Positions 22,188-33,446 of a DNA stretch of 64,000 nucleotides are shown piece after piece. Position 1 is the stretch's first letter. Each line of letters begins with the position of its first letter. Origin of the DNA: Parastagonospora avenae f. sp. tritici 18332-5 (lineage: Eukaryota > Ascomycota > Dothideomycetes > Pleosporales > Phaeosphaeriaceae). The notes below the pieces were generated by a model. That model worked only from the letters and a program-made list of their open reading frames with translations, was not told the origin of the DNA and did no database searches. The stretch lies in assembly GCA_022559985.1 (NCBI GenBank), contig JAFJTR010000019.1, forward strand, positions 186,001 through 250,000. Direction: 5' to 3'. Position numbers and translations under genes: made by a program.

Positions 22188-24195
22188 TCACGGTATATCA
22201 GCGTCGTCGTCGTCGCCGCCGAATCCAAAGCCAAAGCCCCCTGCCTCTTCTTCTTCAACGCCAGCCTTAGTGAGTTCCTCCCACTTGCCTCTCTTGCCCT
22301 TGGCCTTCTTCTCCAATTCTGCTAGCCCATCGGCTAGAATGTCCGGATACTCTTCCTGCAGTTTCTCGACGAATAGTTCATATGCTGTATCGCACACATC
22401 TTCCTTGAAGCCGCTGACTTCACCCCTTTGGTCGCGCAAGAAACCGAGAACGTCGGGTAGTTTCTTCCTCGGCACGAAGTTCTGCGTGAGGGCGAGTGAG
22501 TCTTCGATATTGAGGACAAGATGGAACCACCCCGACGGCACGTGGAGAACTTCTCCCGCGTAACAGATGCCTTCTTTACACCCCGGTGTTTGTCGCGCAA
22601 GTTCGTGGAAGGTGAGAAGATACTCTGCAATACTCAGTGGACTTGTGATTTCAGATTGATCTTCTGACACGATGACGCCGGGTGGTGTCTCGATGCCAGG
22701 GCCAGAGGGAAACATGAGCCAGTATTTGCTGCCGGTCAGAACTGCGTTCCAGGCGGACGTGGCGTTGGGGTCTTTATGGAATGTACTGCCAGAGCGCTTG
22801 GGGCCCATGATCATCCATCGGCAATCAGGGCGGTGCTCGCCGAGCACGCTAAAGAGGTCGGAACCAAAGGCTTCGGGAGACCAGTATGATGCACCAGCTG
22901 AGTGCGGTGCGGCACTGGTGTCGATACCCGTCTTCTCAGCGAAAGCGCGATCAAAGACGTATAGTGGCGACTCGTCAGACTGGTTGTGCATGTAGGAGAG
23001 ATATGTCGATGTCGGCCAATCGACCGCCTCAGCTCTGAACTTGACATCTGGGAACTTTTCTAGCAGGTACTCTGGCGTCCAAGTACCATACACTGGCCAG
23101 TCCTTTATAGGCTCAGTTAAGATGAAGGGCTTGTCAGTCCAGTCCTGTGCGTAGTCATCGGGTGTCAGGTCGCTGATTCTGGCGATTTCGTTGGTCCGGG
23201 GGATGTTGCGGACGAATGGGGTAAGAGCTGTGTGAGCACATTGGAATGGACGGTATAAGACGTCTGAGAAGAGATTAAGGCATGAGAGGTTGGTGACATT
23301 CTCTGGTGGTATATTCAGATAAGTGGAGCGCCAGGTGCCGCGCCACGTGAAGTCTGCGGGTGGTGAGCTGGAAGGAGAGTTAGTTGACAGGCTATCGATG
23401 CTGCGTAGAGATGCATTGCGAAAATTGTGACAAGAAGAATGTAATCGGAACGGAGTGTATCTGCGCCAAGTCTGTCGTTGCTACATGAGGTCAACAGCGA
23501 CCGAAAATCTCAGCACTAAACCAAGACCAGCAATAACAAGTCGCAGCAAGACAGTGAAGCAAAGAAGCCACAAGTCCGGATCCGCGCAAAAAGCTGGTTC
23601 GACAGCCGACGCAGAGCAATGAAAGAGCGCGGCCGTCTCTGGGTAATGCATAGAGCTTGTGATTGTAGTCCTTTCTCTTTCATGGTCCTGCAGGTCCACG
23701 CTCTTCTTTGGCACGGTACAAGTTTCGCACCTAGCCACTATCGAGCCCATGACTCCTCACTGAGCCACGGTTGATCCGATTACAAAGGAAGTGACTGAAC
23801 GATGACTGGAGCGAAGCGAGAAATGGAAACACAATGCACAACCATGGAACTTACCTCACAAAAAGTGCCCGCCAAAGCTCGTCCAACCGTGTGAAAGCAT
23901 ACAACGCCCGGCATGTGGTCCCGAGACGGATAAGGGTGTCAGCATCGAATGACTCAAAAATGTGGCTCAGAAGCTCGTCAGGCAGCCTGGCGAATGAGCC
24001 GCATCTTGATTTGATGTTCTCGGATGAGGTGTAGGCGTTCCCCGCTGGCTTGATACCGAGAGGGTGCGACGGGACTGCTATTGCCACATCTTCGTCGTCG
24101 TTTTGGAATGTCGCCGCTGAAGCGGTTTTCAGCTTCTTTGAGGGCCGTGGTTCGGCAATGGGGGCGGCCTCTGGTTCCAGCAATCCGGGCGCCAT
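22188..24195 (-). CDS. F-box plus JmjC domain protein (JMJD6-like oxygenase)
   Basis: Combines an F-box, which recruits Skp1/Cullin ubiquitin ligases, with a JmjC Fe(II)/2-oxoglutarate oxygenase fold. Exons are 24195-23855 and 23367-22188, 506 residues. The N-terminal 60 residues are disordered with a basic patch (PSKKLKT). The F-box is at about 66-113 (LPDELLSHIFESFDADTL). The JmjC core has the metal HxD as His310 and Asp312 (STFHKDPNATSAW), with the distal His at about 395 (GWFHLVLN), so the metal triad is complete. The protein ends in a Lys-rich then acidic tail (GGDDDDADIP). The splice joins RALFVS to SPPADFTW in phase. The intron is 487 bases, about ten times the local norm. Substrate (histone or other protein hydroxylation or demethylation) cannot be read from sequence. 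Confidence 0.9.
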
Positions 24196-24652
24196 TCTCA
24201 ACAGCAAATAGGCAGACAGAAACAGCAGCAGCAACTGCTCAGCGCTGATTTGCACGGCCCAGAAGAAGAGCGCTAGAGGTACCAAGGATGCAGCAGGGAG
24301 TCATACATGGTACGCGGAGAGCGAGCGCAGGCGTGGTGAGGCGAATGTGGTAGTGGTCTTGCCGGCGGCGCTAGGCCCAAAAAGATTTTGCAACGAATTG
24401 TTTGAAAATCTTCTTTTAAACCGCACCCTCGCTCTTCCTCCCACCACCACACACAACTCAACACTAAATACAACTATACTCCTAGATAAACTTCGATTCT
24501 CACACAGAGGATCTGGTATCTAGTTTTCCCAACGCCTACTACATTACAAGAGCGGCGGTATCCAAGCGATCACCCCCGCCTTCCACCCCACTACAACCTT
24601 TCTCACGACTACGGTGCCACACCAGTAGTCGCTCACTTCACCACTCGCAATC
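24196..24652. promoter_or_regulatory. Shared divergent promoter, F-box/JmjC gene / eIF4A
   Basis: 457 bases between divergent start codons. On the eIF4A side (about 24420-24470) there is a C/T-rich stretch with CCACCACCACACACAAC, of the kind found upstream of highly expressed fungal genes. No TATA box was clear. Confidence 0.5.
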
Positions 24653-25580
24653 ATGGCTGATAAGGGTCTTGAGGACGTGCCTGAGGGTGAGTAAAGCCCT
24701 TCCGCCGCCTGGCGTGGTGCGTCCCGCACTGCGACGGGCAGCGCGCTCAGCTGAAAGTTTGCGCGGGCAGTGAGCTAACACACAGCGCAGGCCAGATCGA
24801 GTCCAACTACGATGAGACCACCGACTCCTTCGACGCGATGAACCTGAAGGCTGAGCTCCTTCGTGGTGTCTACGCCTACGGTTTCGAGCGCCCGTCTGCC
24901 ATCCAGCAGCGCGCCATCATGCCCGTCATCAAGGGTAAGTTTGCTTCCGCACAACAACACCAAATTATTACAGACATTGACGTACGCCAGGCCACGATGT
25001 CATTGCGCAGGCGCAGTCCGGTACCGGGAAAACCGCTACCTTCTCCATCTCCACCCTCCAGAAGATCGACTCCAACGTCAAGGCCTGCCAGGCGCTCATC
25101 CTCGCTCCCACCCGTGAGCTTGCCCAGCAGATCCAGAAGGTCGTCGTCGCCATCGGTGACTTCATGGACGTCGCCTGCCACGCCTGCATCGGTGGCACCA
25201 GCGTCCGTGACGACATGAAGGCCCTCCAGGACGGCCCCCAGGTCGTTGTCGGCACTCCCGGACGTGTCCACGACATGATCCAGCGTCGTGTCCTGAAGAC
25301 CGACCACATGAAGATGTTCGTCCTCGACGAGGCCGACGAGATGTTGTCTCGCGGTTTCACCGAGCAGATCTACGACATCTTCCAGCTTCTGCCCCAGAGC
25401 ACCCAGGTCGTCCTCCTGTCCGCCACCATGCCCCAGGACGTCCTCGAGGTCACCACCAAGTTCATGCGCGACCCCGTCCGCATCTTGGTCAAGAAGGACG
25501 AGCTTACCCTCGAAGGTATTAAGCAGTTCTACATTGCCGTCGAGAAGGAGGACTGGAAGCTCGACACCCTCTCCGACTTG

Positions 25581-25619
<39 letters not shown>

Positions 25620-26003
25620 AACACCCGCAGGAAGGTCGACTGGCTCACCGACAAGCTCACTGCCCGTGACTTCACCGTCTCCGCCATGCACGGCGACATG
25701 GACCAGGCTCAGCGTGATGTCATCATGAAGGAGTTCCGTTCCGGATCTTCCCGTGTTCTGATCGCCACCGACTTGCTTGCCCGTGGTATCGATGTTCAGC
25801 AGGTTTCCCTGGTCATCAACTACGACTTGCCCGCCAACCGCGAGAACTACATCCACCGCATCGGTCGTGGTGGACGTTTCGGACGTAAGGGTGTGGCCAT
25901 CAACTTCGTCACCGCTGATGATGTCCGCATGATGCGCGAGATTGAGCAGTTCTACAGCACTCAGATTGAGGAGATGCCCATGAACGTGGCTGACCTCATC
26001 TAA
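24653..26003 (+). CDS. tif1: Translation initiation factor eIF4A (DEAD-box RNA helicase)
   Basis: ATP-dependent RNA helicase of the eIF4F cap-binding complex. Exons are 24653-24686, 24791-24934 and 24991-26003, 396 residues, the usual length. Motifs are complete: Q motif (GFERPSAIQQRAI), I (AQSGTGKT), Ia (PTRELAQQ), II (VLDEADEM), III (SAT), V (ATDLLARGID) and VI (HRIGRGGRFG). Both introns are phase 1. Codon use is strongly biased to C in third positions (GTC, ATC, AAG, CTC), as expected for a very highly expressed fungal gene. That bias also creates a long antisense open frame, which is not a gene. Confidence 0.98.
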
Positions 26004-26738
26004 GCGGTTGTTCCTCACTGCTTCCCAACCAACGTCTCTCCTTGCCCGCTATTCATTCCGGTGGCGTCTTGGGCATAGAGGCGGTGGAAACTAATCAGGG
26101 CGCGTCTGCACGGTCAGGCGGCGCTTTTGCTTTTCCCAAAAGTAGCGAAGTCGGACGAGTCGTAGTCTATACATCGCGGCATCTTGGCGTTTGTCGATTT
26201 TCATGTGCGAAATGGTTTCTTCGAAGGAATGCTTCTTGCAGATGATAGAGACTCGTGTCAGGTGCTCAGTTGGCTGGATGCTCTTTACCAGCAATCTTCT
26301 TTTCCTATTTCCTTTCGCGTCGGCTTTCCTGTGTTTGGAGGGTGGGCTGCGGTATATCACGGCATGTATGCGCGACGGGATGATCTCCTTATGGCCACGC
26401 ATGTCGACGATAACGATCATGAGTTTCCTGTCATATAGAGACGCGATACAATTGCATGGTAGTCACTGAAGCTTTGTCTTACCCCGTTGACGCGCATGTG
26501 AAAGATGCATGATTCTACTGATTATCGAACAACTGCAGGCCGGTTGCCTACTACAAGCCCACTATCATCGCTTGAGCAACAGTCCATGGTCGTCAAGCAT
26601 GAGCACTTGGTACACGACTTTCGCATATCGATAGCCTCGGCCAAGGGTACCGACCCCTCCGAAGCTCACAAGTCCCGCAACCACACGCTTCTCATGAGAG
26701 CAACAGCATGGCTCGCCCAAAGCAAAGCCATTGCGACC
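26004..26738. other. eIF4A 3' flank and Nudix gene promoter
   Basis: About 735 bases. An open frame from 26505 runs in phase into the Nudix first exon, so the Nudix start could lie as far upstream as 26505 or 26586. Otherwise nothing was recognised. Confidence 0.4.
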
Positions 26739-27772
26739 ATGGCGCTTTCCCAAACATCTGCTGTACGTCCCAACAACCCCTTTTTAATCCGCCAGGATGG
26801 TTCCTGCATCTCACCAGCCCCAACCCCGCACTCCCCCATGCCATATCTAACACCCACTAACAGCAAGCCCTCGCCCGTCTGCGCGCATACAACCCCCCTC
26901 CAACGCAATGGCATAACTGCCCCCTAACCCGACGCGCCGCCGTCCTAATCCTGCTCTTCCCCGACCGCCATGGCGCGCTCAAAGTCGTCCTTACCATGCG
27001 CAGCGCAAAGCTAAACTCCTACGCGGGGCAAGCCGCCTTCCCCGGCGGCAAAGCCGACACGCTCGACGAATCCTCCTGGGCCGTGGCGCGGCGCGAGGCA
27101 TGGGAGGAAATCGGGCTGCCCATGGATGACGAGAAATTGTCCCGGGGAGGGTTCCGCGTCGAGCAGTTGTGCGAATTACCTGCGAATCTGGCGAAGACGG
27201 AACTTGGTGTGCGGCCTTGTGTGGCGTATTTATCTCCCTTGAATGAGGAGGGAGGGGAGGTGGAAGAGAGGCTGATTCCAAAGTTAGATCCAAAAGAAGT
27301 TGCGGCAGTGTTTACGGCGCCATTTCATTCTTTCTTGAGGAAGGAGTGGGAGGGCGAGACTACGCAGGATGGGAGGCAGGAGAAGTGGTATAAGGGTGCG
27401 TGGACGGATTGGCATGAGTCGAGGTGGCGCATGCATAACTTCTACGTGCCGAAACCACATGCTCCGCCATCTACGCTGCTCAAAAGCCCGAGCAAGGCAG
27501 ACTTGGAAACGCTACCGGAGGCGAGTGACGAGCGAGCCGAGCCGAATCCCCTCGATAGACTCACGTCGTTTAGGGTGTGGGGCATGACGGCAAGGATTGT
27601 GGTGGATGCGGCAAGGATTGCGTATGGCGAGGAGCCGGATTTTGAACATAATAGCCATCATGGGGATGAGGAGATGATTGAGAGGTTGTTGAGGATGGGG
27701 AGGTTGAGTGAGGAGAGGAAGAGGGGGGATGAGCTGACGAAGGAGGTACTGAAGGAGGCGAGTAAGATATGA
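26739..27772 (+). CDS. Nudix hydrolase, CoA-pyrophosphatase (PCD1-like)
   Basis: Probably cleaves CoA or oxidised CoA derivatives, possibly in peroxisomes, by analogy with yeast Pcd1. Proposed exons are 26739-26762 and 26864-27772, 310 residues. The intron (101 bases, GTACGT...CAG) joins MALSQTSA to QALARLRAYNPPPTQW. The complete Nudix box GX5EX7REXXEEXG is seen at about 69-92 (GGKADTLDESSW then ARREAWEEIGL), and MRSAKLNSYAGQAAFPGG before it is the usual subfamily lead-in. The start is uncertain: the exon-1 frame is open back to 26505, which would add 78 residues. I prefer 26739 because the short leader matches family length. The C-terminus (ending EASKI) has no SKL-type peroxisomal signal. 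Confidence 0.88.
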
Positions 27773-28041
27773 TGTAGATGGTTGGTAGATACGAAGAATG
27801 GGTATGGTTATGGGAGTTGTGTTGAGACTCGGTGTATACACCCAGGCTGCTCGAAAGCCAATTTCACGATGTCTGGCCTCATTTGATAGCAGGTAGAGAA
27901 GGATGTCAAAGTGATGTTATTTACATTGCTGCCCTGAATCATACGCTAAGCCGAACTGCTCTGCATGGGTATCGTAAATCGTGAACGTCGTAAATCTCAT
28001 GGTAGTACTTGCGTCGCATGAACCATCTTCAGCCGCCCATC

Positions 28042-29138
28042 CTATTTGGCGTGGTTGATAATCTCGGCATACATGTCCTCGGGGATCTTGCCGGCGAAGC
28101 TCATAGCAACGCCGATGATGTCCTTTGCAACGAGGTTGGGCAGACTGCGGAGGATCTGATTTGGGCTGGCGATGGTCAGCAACATGAAGACAAACGTTCG
28201 AGGGATGTACGTGCCTTGGACTCTCCAAAATGCTCGTCCTAATGAGCACAAGCTGCGCGACGATACACAGAATGTTCAAATGCGGCCCGTACGCAAACAA
28301 GAAGTCCCATAGCCTCAGAACTTCCGTCAGTGGTGGTGTGCACGCACACATGGTCAGGACCGACGCGAACGCCCAGATCCTGGCTTCCATGCGATGCGCC
28401 ATGAGATGCGCGTAGAGCTTCTGATCCACAACCTCCAACACGCGATCGACGAGCGCGAGACCCTTGTGTACACCCTCCATGCTGCCCCTCACATATCCAG
28501 GACACTCTGACGTAATGAGTTTCTCGAAGCCAGTGAATGCCTCGACCTCACTCCTTGACGCGTAGAGGAACGGTCCACAGAGCACGTTCATGCCCTGAAC
28601 ATAGCCAATCTGCTCCGCATCGTTTGTCGTGCTAGCTTCCGTCCTTGTGCCGTTCGTCCTGCTCATGAAACTCGTGTCCGGACTGCCTCCAAACTCACTG
28701 AGCGTAGGCGGTGACTGCCACCCGTTGACGCGGGCTTCGTGCGCATCGTTGAGGCGCCAGGCGACAGCATTGAGGACGCGAGTTATGCTGTTCTGGGTCA
28801 CGCGGCGGCGGAAGAGAGGGTCGCCCTGGAAGGTGCGGAAGGTGTCGTTTGTGATTTTGGCGTGGGCGGGTGAGGCACCTTGGCGGATCAGGTCGAGATA
28901 GACGTCGGTCCGGAGCGGAGGGGCGTTCAGCAGAATGAGCCAGACGTAGATGCGCAATTCGGACTAAACACGTCGGGTCAGCAATTGGTTGCGTTGCGAC
29001 CGTTTGGGTAATTATTACCATGCCGTCACTATTGGCGGGAATGCCATCCGTGAGAATGGCATAGCGCAATTCGCGCAGGCTTTCTTCTGGGTTGTCTGAG
29101 GAAGCCCCTTTGAGCAGCAGGACGTCGAGATTCGTCAT
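28042..29138 (-). CDS. bub2: BUB2-type TBC-domain GTPase-activating protein
   Basis: GAP subunit for the Tem1/Spg1 GTPase of the mitotic exit and septation network, with a spindle-position checkpoint role (Bub2 in budding yeast, Cdc16 in fission yeast). Exons are 29138-29019, 28963-28215 and 28165-28042, 330 residues, close to family size. The N-terminus MTNLDVLLLKGASSDNPEES and ELRIYVWLILLNAP are typical. The TBC catalytic Arg finger is in ITNDTFRT and the Gln finger in GYVQGMNVL. The last exon gives SPNQILRSLPNL. Intron 2 (28166-28214) starts with GC, not GT: AG|GCACGT. No GT donor nearby gives the needed phase, so I call it a GC-AG intron. The gene is divergent from the zinc transporter. 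Confidence 0.93.
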
Positions 29139-30121
29139 GGCTCGCGTCGTGTTGTTGACTCGGTGGTTGAGCGGCTGGCAAAGGTACTGTGCACCTCCAG
29201 GGCTAGTAGAAACCTTGCACGTGCCTTGTGAGGATCAAACTTTAGACACTCTTGGCGTACATGAATCCACTCCCAGACAGTTTACGGGTGCATCGAACAT
29301 GCCAGGGACGACCCGCGCGCCTCGGCAACTTCAAGTGGGGACATCGCAAACAAAAAGTCTGTATGCAGATCAGGCTTCGTAAAGATCTTGGCCGCTTCAC
29401 AGTCAACCTTGGAAATATCTCAAATCAGCCCACCAGTAGTGTTCAAGCTTGCACAATGCCAATCGTTTCACCAACCGTGGTAACGTTCGTAAGCGAAAAG
29501 ACTGTTGCGGACCGTTTATTCTGCTCGTCTCACCGGCGACGAGTGAGACACACCGGAGGAGGTTGAAGATTGCATCCTACAGGGGTAGAGCAAGCGTAAA
29601 GGACGGCAGTTTCCAAGCGGTGGAAAGAAATCATGGGAGCCCGCTGTCAAACTCGTGTCACCAGGATGACTTTGCTGACATGAGAAGAAAGTGACTCCGG
29701 GGCTTAGACGGACGACCTGATGTGATTGGGCGTGAGATTCAGTAATATCGAAAGGAGAGGGATGCCCGTGGTGTGCCTGAGTCACGATGCGTTCTCGAAG
29801 AACAATTTCAAACGCGATGCCATATCGTTGTTCTTAAAATGGCAAGGTGTGCTTGTGTTAGCGCAAACCCAATGGCGACCTTTCCAGGGTGGGCCTTGAC
29901 GCAAGAGGTAGTGGCGTTCTGAACTTCATGGGGTTCGCGACTGCACTTTCTTTCTCCCACAATACAATACAACCACCTCGCGCCATATTTCCACGCATAG
30001 CAGCAGGCTGCACTCCTCGATACTGCGTCGCGACACATTCCCGCGGGTATAGACGCCCTTAAATACACACTCCGCTCCATCGACGTCACCAGTGCGGCGT
30101 TCGCGCTCCGATACCGCCGAA
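29139..30121. promoter_or_regulatory. Divergent intergenic region, BUB2 / zinc transporter
   Basis: About 980 bases between divergent starts, holding both promoters. Several short open frames lack any family motif. No metal-response element could be assigned with confidence. Confidence 0.4.
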
Positions 30122-31766
30122 ATGGCTCCCTCCAAGTCCACCCGTATCATGATCCTGCTGGCTATCGACACGTGCTTCTTCTTTTTAGAGCTGGTCGTTG
30201 GCTATGCGGTGCACTCTCTGGCACTCGTTGCAGATTCCTTCCACATGGTGTGTAATACTATGAAAATAATTAGCAAACAAACATTAACGGTAATCTCAGC
30301 TCAACGATGTGATCTCACTTCTCGTTGGACTGTGGGCAGTCAAGGTCGCAAACCAGCGGACAAACTCGAAGCAATACACTTATGGCTGGCAGCGCGCAGA
30401 GACTCTAGGAGCGCTTATCAACGGTGTCTTTCTGGTTGCGCTGTGCCTCTCCATCTTCCTCGAGGCTATTCAGCGTTTTGTCGAACCACAGGAAGTTTCG
30501 CACCCCAAGATCATTCTGATTGTTGGCTCATTCGGCCTGGCTTCCAACATTGTCGGCCTATTCCTCTTCCACGATCATGGACACGGCCACTCCCATGGCG
30601 GACACTCCCATAGCCACGACGAGCACTCCCACGCCGAAGAGGGACATTCTCATGACCACGGAATCGATGCGCACGACCACGCTGTAGCCGATGAGAGTGG
30701 AAATATTGCCGACGTTCTCCCGCAGAACCGCGTAGGCTTCCCCTCGAACATCACCCAGACTTCGCAGTCGGACAAACGCCGCTCTTCCCTTTCCAAGAAG
30801 GCCAAGCGTCACTCCAGGTCTCAGTCGCGGAATTACTCTACCATCGATGAGATCTACGTCCATCCGTCGTCCTTCCGCAACAGCATCATTGAGTCTTCTA
30901 GGGCACACGAAAACGACGAGGCAGACGACGAGGAAGACAGCGACGATGCGGCAACAGATGCTCACCCAACGGAGCACTCTCCCCTGTTGGCCAAGTCTAA
31001 CGGTCACCATTCTCACGAGGCACACAATGGCGCACACAAGAAGGATACCCACAAGGACCACAAGCACAAGCAGCCAAAGGATCAGAAGTCGGGTGGTGGT
31101 CACGGCCACTCCCATGATCTGAACATGCGCGGCGTCTTCCTTCACGTCTTGGGTGATGCCTTGGGCAACATCGGTGTCATCGGAACTGCATTGTTCATCT
31201 GGCTCACGGACTTCTCTTGGAGATTCTACGCCGACCCTGCCATTTCGCTGGTCATCACAGTCATTATTCTCCTCTCTGCCATCCCTCTGTGCAAGGCTGC
31301 GTCTCGCATTCTGCTTCAAGCTGTTCCTGAGAACCTCTCCGTCGATGACATCGAAGAGGACATCACTAGCCTTGACGGTATTGTCTCATGCCACCACCTC
31401 CACGTGTGGCAGCTCTCAGACACCAAGCTTGTTGCATCGCTCCACGTCCAGGTCGACTTCGACTTCAAGGGCGAGGGTTCCGCACGCTACATGGAGCTTG
31501 CGCGCCAGATCCGCGAGTGCCTCCACGAATACAGCATCCATTCATCTACCATCCAGCCCGAATTCTGCCTCAACGCCAGCCATGACCACTCCGCTTCGCC
31601 TTCAGACGAGGATGAGGTTGCCACCAGGAGTAAGAACCCCAGCGTCAAGGACGGGCCAGATGCATGCCTGCTGGAGTGCCCAGACAGCTGTGGCAACGCA
31701 AAGCAGTGCTGCGAGCCAGGAACCCAGGGACCTGGCAAGGGCATCAACGGCGGTTCGTCTTCGTAA
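30122..31766 (+). CDS. CDF-family zinc transporter (ZRC1/COT1-like)
   Basis: Cation diffusion facilitator that moves Zn2+, probably into the vacuole or ER in exchange for protons. Exons are 30122-30247 and 30300-31766, 530 residues. About six membrane helices form two blocks. The HxxxD zinc sites are present in TM2 (HSLALVADSF, HMLNDVISLL) and TM5 (VLGDALGNIG). Between them lies a very long hydrophilic loop (about 150-325) with two His clusters (HGHGHSHGGHSHSHDEH and HGHSHD) and an acidic, Ser-rich middle. The C-terminal cytosolic domain (AVPENLSVDDIEEDI) is followed by a Cys-rich end (CLLECPDSCGNAKQCC), which may bind metal. The splice at ATG|GTGTGT joins DSFHM to LNDV. The family is certain; location and metal preference are inferred. 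Confidence 0.95.
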
Positions 31767-33446
31767 TTTTCTGTCGTTTTCATTTTCGACTTGAACCATT
31801 CAAAGTTTCGTGTATCATATGTCTGGCTCTATCTGTCGTAGCATCTCGCACACAGAGCCTAGACAAGTTTCTTTTGTTTTTTCCTTTCGTGTCAAAATGC
31901 ATGTCGGTGGGGACGTCGGATTGTATATGTTTTCACGGTAGTGCTAGATACCAGGTCGGTCGCATAAAGGAGCAAGTGGTAGCAAGTCTTAGAGGAGCTC
32001 GAACAGACGGAGTCCCATCACTAATAGATCATCAATGTTTCGCATACACCCGGCAACAACATCAAGTTCGTATTCTTATCTCGAGATTGACGCTTCACTC
32101 CACATTGCTGTGGAGCTTCGTTGCATCTTGCTTCGGGAACAGCTCCATATTTGCGTTCGCATGCGCGAGGTCCACACGCTTTCCAATCGTGCGGATATTC
32201 CGCGAGGCTGGAGATGGCTATGGGCGGCTGGCCCGGGATTAATACGGGGATAGGATAGGGCTACGGCACAGTGAAAGCGCCTCCGTTGTCGTCACAGGCA
32301 CAGTTGAACCTTATTCGCACGTCTCTGTCGGAGCATCCGACGAACGTCAAGAATTCGAGGAGTTGACTGTCGAATCACCACTGCGATGGAGGAACCCTTG
32401 CCAGACAACTTTGCCATCAGCGCAACAGTCGCCTCTATCAGTTCTATCACGGCATCATCTCCAGTAGCTCCAGTAGCAGACTGTGCCGCGAGGATCTGCA
32501 AGTCCTACGGGTGTTCGGGCGTCATCTTGTTGGCCCGTCAGCACTTGTCCGCTCTACCTCCCTGTGACAGGCGAGTGATCAACAAGTGACAATCATCCCA
32601 TCCCAATTCGCCTGGCCCCACAAAATGTTATCCCTCAAGGAATCCATCGGTCCCCTCCGTTGCCCGATATTAACGCGAACCGAGGTGTGAGCGATCAGTA
32701 ATTTCGGCCGCCGCTGGAAGTGCTGCCGTTTTCGGGGTGGATACAATGCCGCAGAATTTTCGCATCGGGGAAATCTGGACGGTCGGACGACTTGAGTGAA
32801 GATGAGGCTGGCTGTTTGAGAGATACTGTGTGTGAATGCTGTGTGCCGGCGACGTGGCATGAGACACTTGATCTGCATCATGCTTCCATCCAATGTCACC
32901 AGCAGGATTCCACATACGAGGTCTACTGTTGCTGGTGATGACCATGCATTTGGCGTCCGCTGCACACCACCCTAATCGGCAATTTCGGCAGGCGTTCAAC
33001 GCGCCCATCAAACGCCTCTTCGAAATCACCAACGTAAGATCACCCGTCCATCGCGCTTCTTCGGGGAAGTGGTCGCGGGTGCTCGAGGACACGAACAAAT
33101 CAGATGCAGTGCGTTGGGATGGCGGGTGGCGCGCCCAAGCAGCCAAGCGAAAGCTTTGCAGCGGAGCGTTGTTCCCTTCAGGTCAAGCGGCACTCTATCA
33201 AGACGTTACATCGCCCGGCTCATTGCTTGTGCGTGCTTAGCGCATAGACAGAGGCGAGCAACCCACGCGGTCAGCGACGTCGGTCGCAGGTGGATGCTTG
33301 CCTGCAGGGCAATTGAGGAGGTGGGTTCAAATAAAGAGGGGTGTGTCCACTCGATGAATCGTTAAGGTTTTTGGAATTCATCCTCTGAAAACTTGCCTGT
33401 CCTTTCCATTGACGACTGTCGGTGGTTGCGCGACTTTTGATAAATT
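31767..33446. other. 1.7 kb intergenic, nothing recognised
   Basis: Between two plus-strand genes. Frames of up to about 158 codons occur on the minus strand (32670-33146) but have no motif, splice pattern or biased codon use, and frames of that size also occur elsewhere in non-coding sequence here. It should contain the zinc transporter terminator and the PTR2 promoter, the latter possibly long because PTR2 genes are usually nitrogen-regulated. Confidence 0.45.

Noticed and set aside
24876..26018. 380-codon open frame antisense to eIF4A
   Set aside because: It is a by-product of the strong third-position C bias of eIF4A; its translation is a Val/Asp/Leu-rich shadow with no domain, and the sense strand is a certain gene.
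32579..33146. Overlapping minus-strand frames of 128 and 158 codons between the zinc transporter and PTR2
   Set aside because: No motif, low-quality amino-acid composition and no consistent start; treated as chance.
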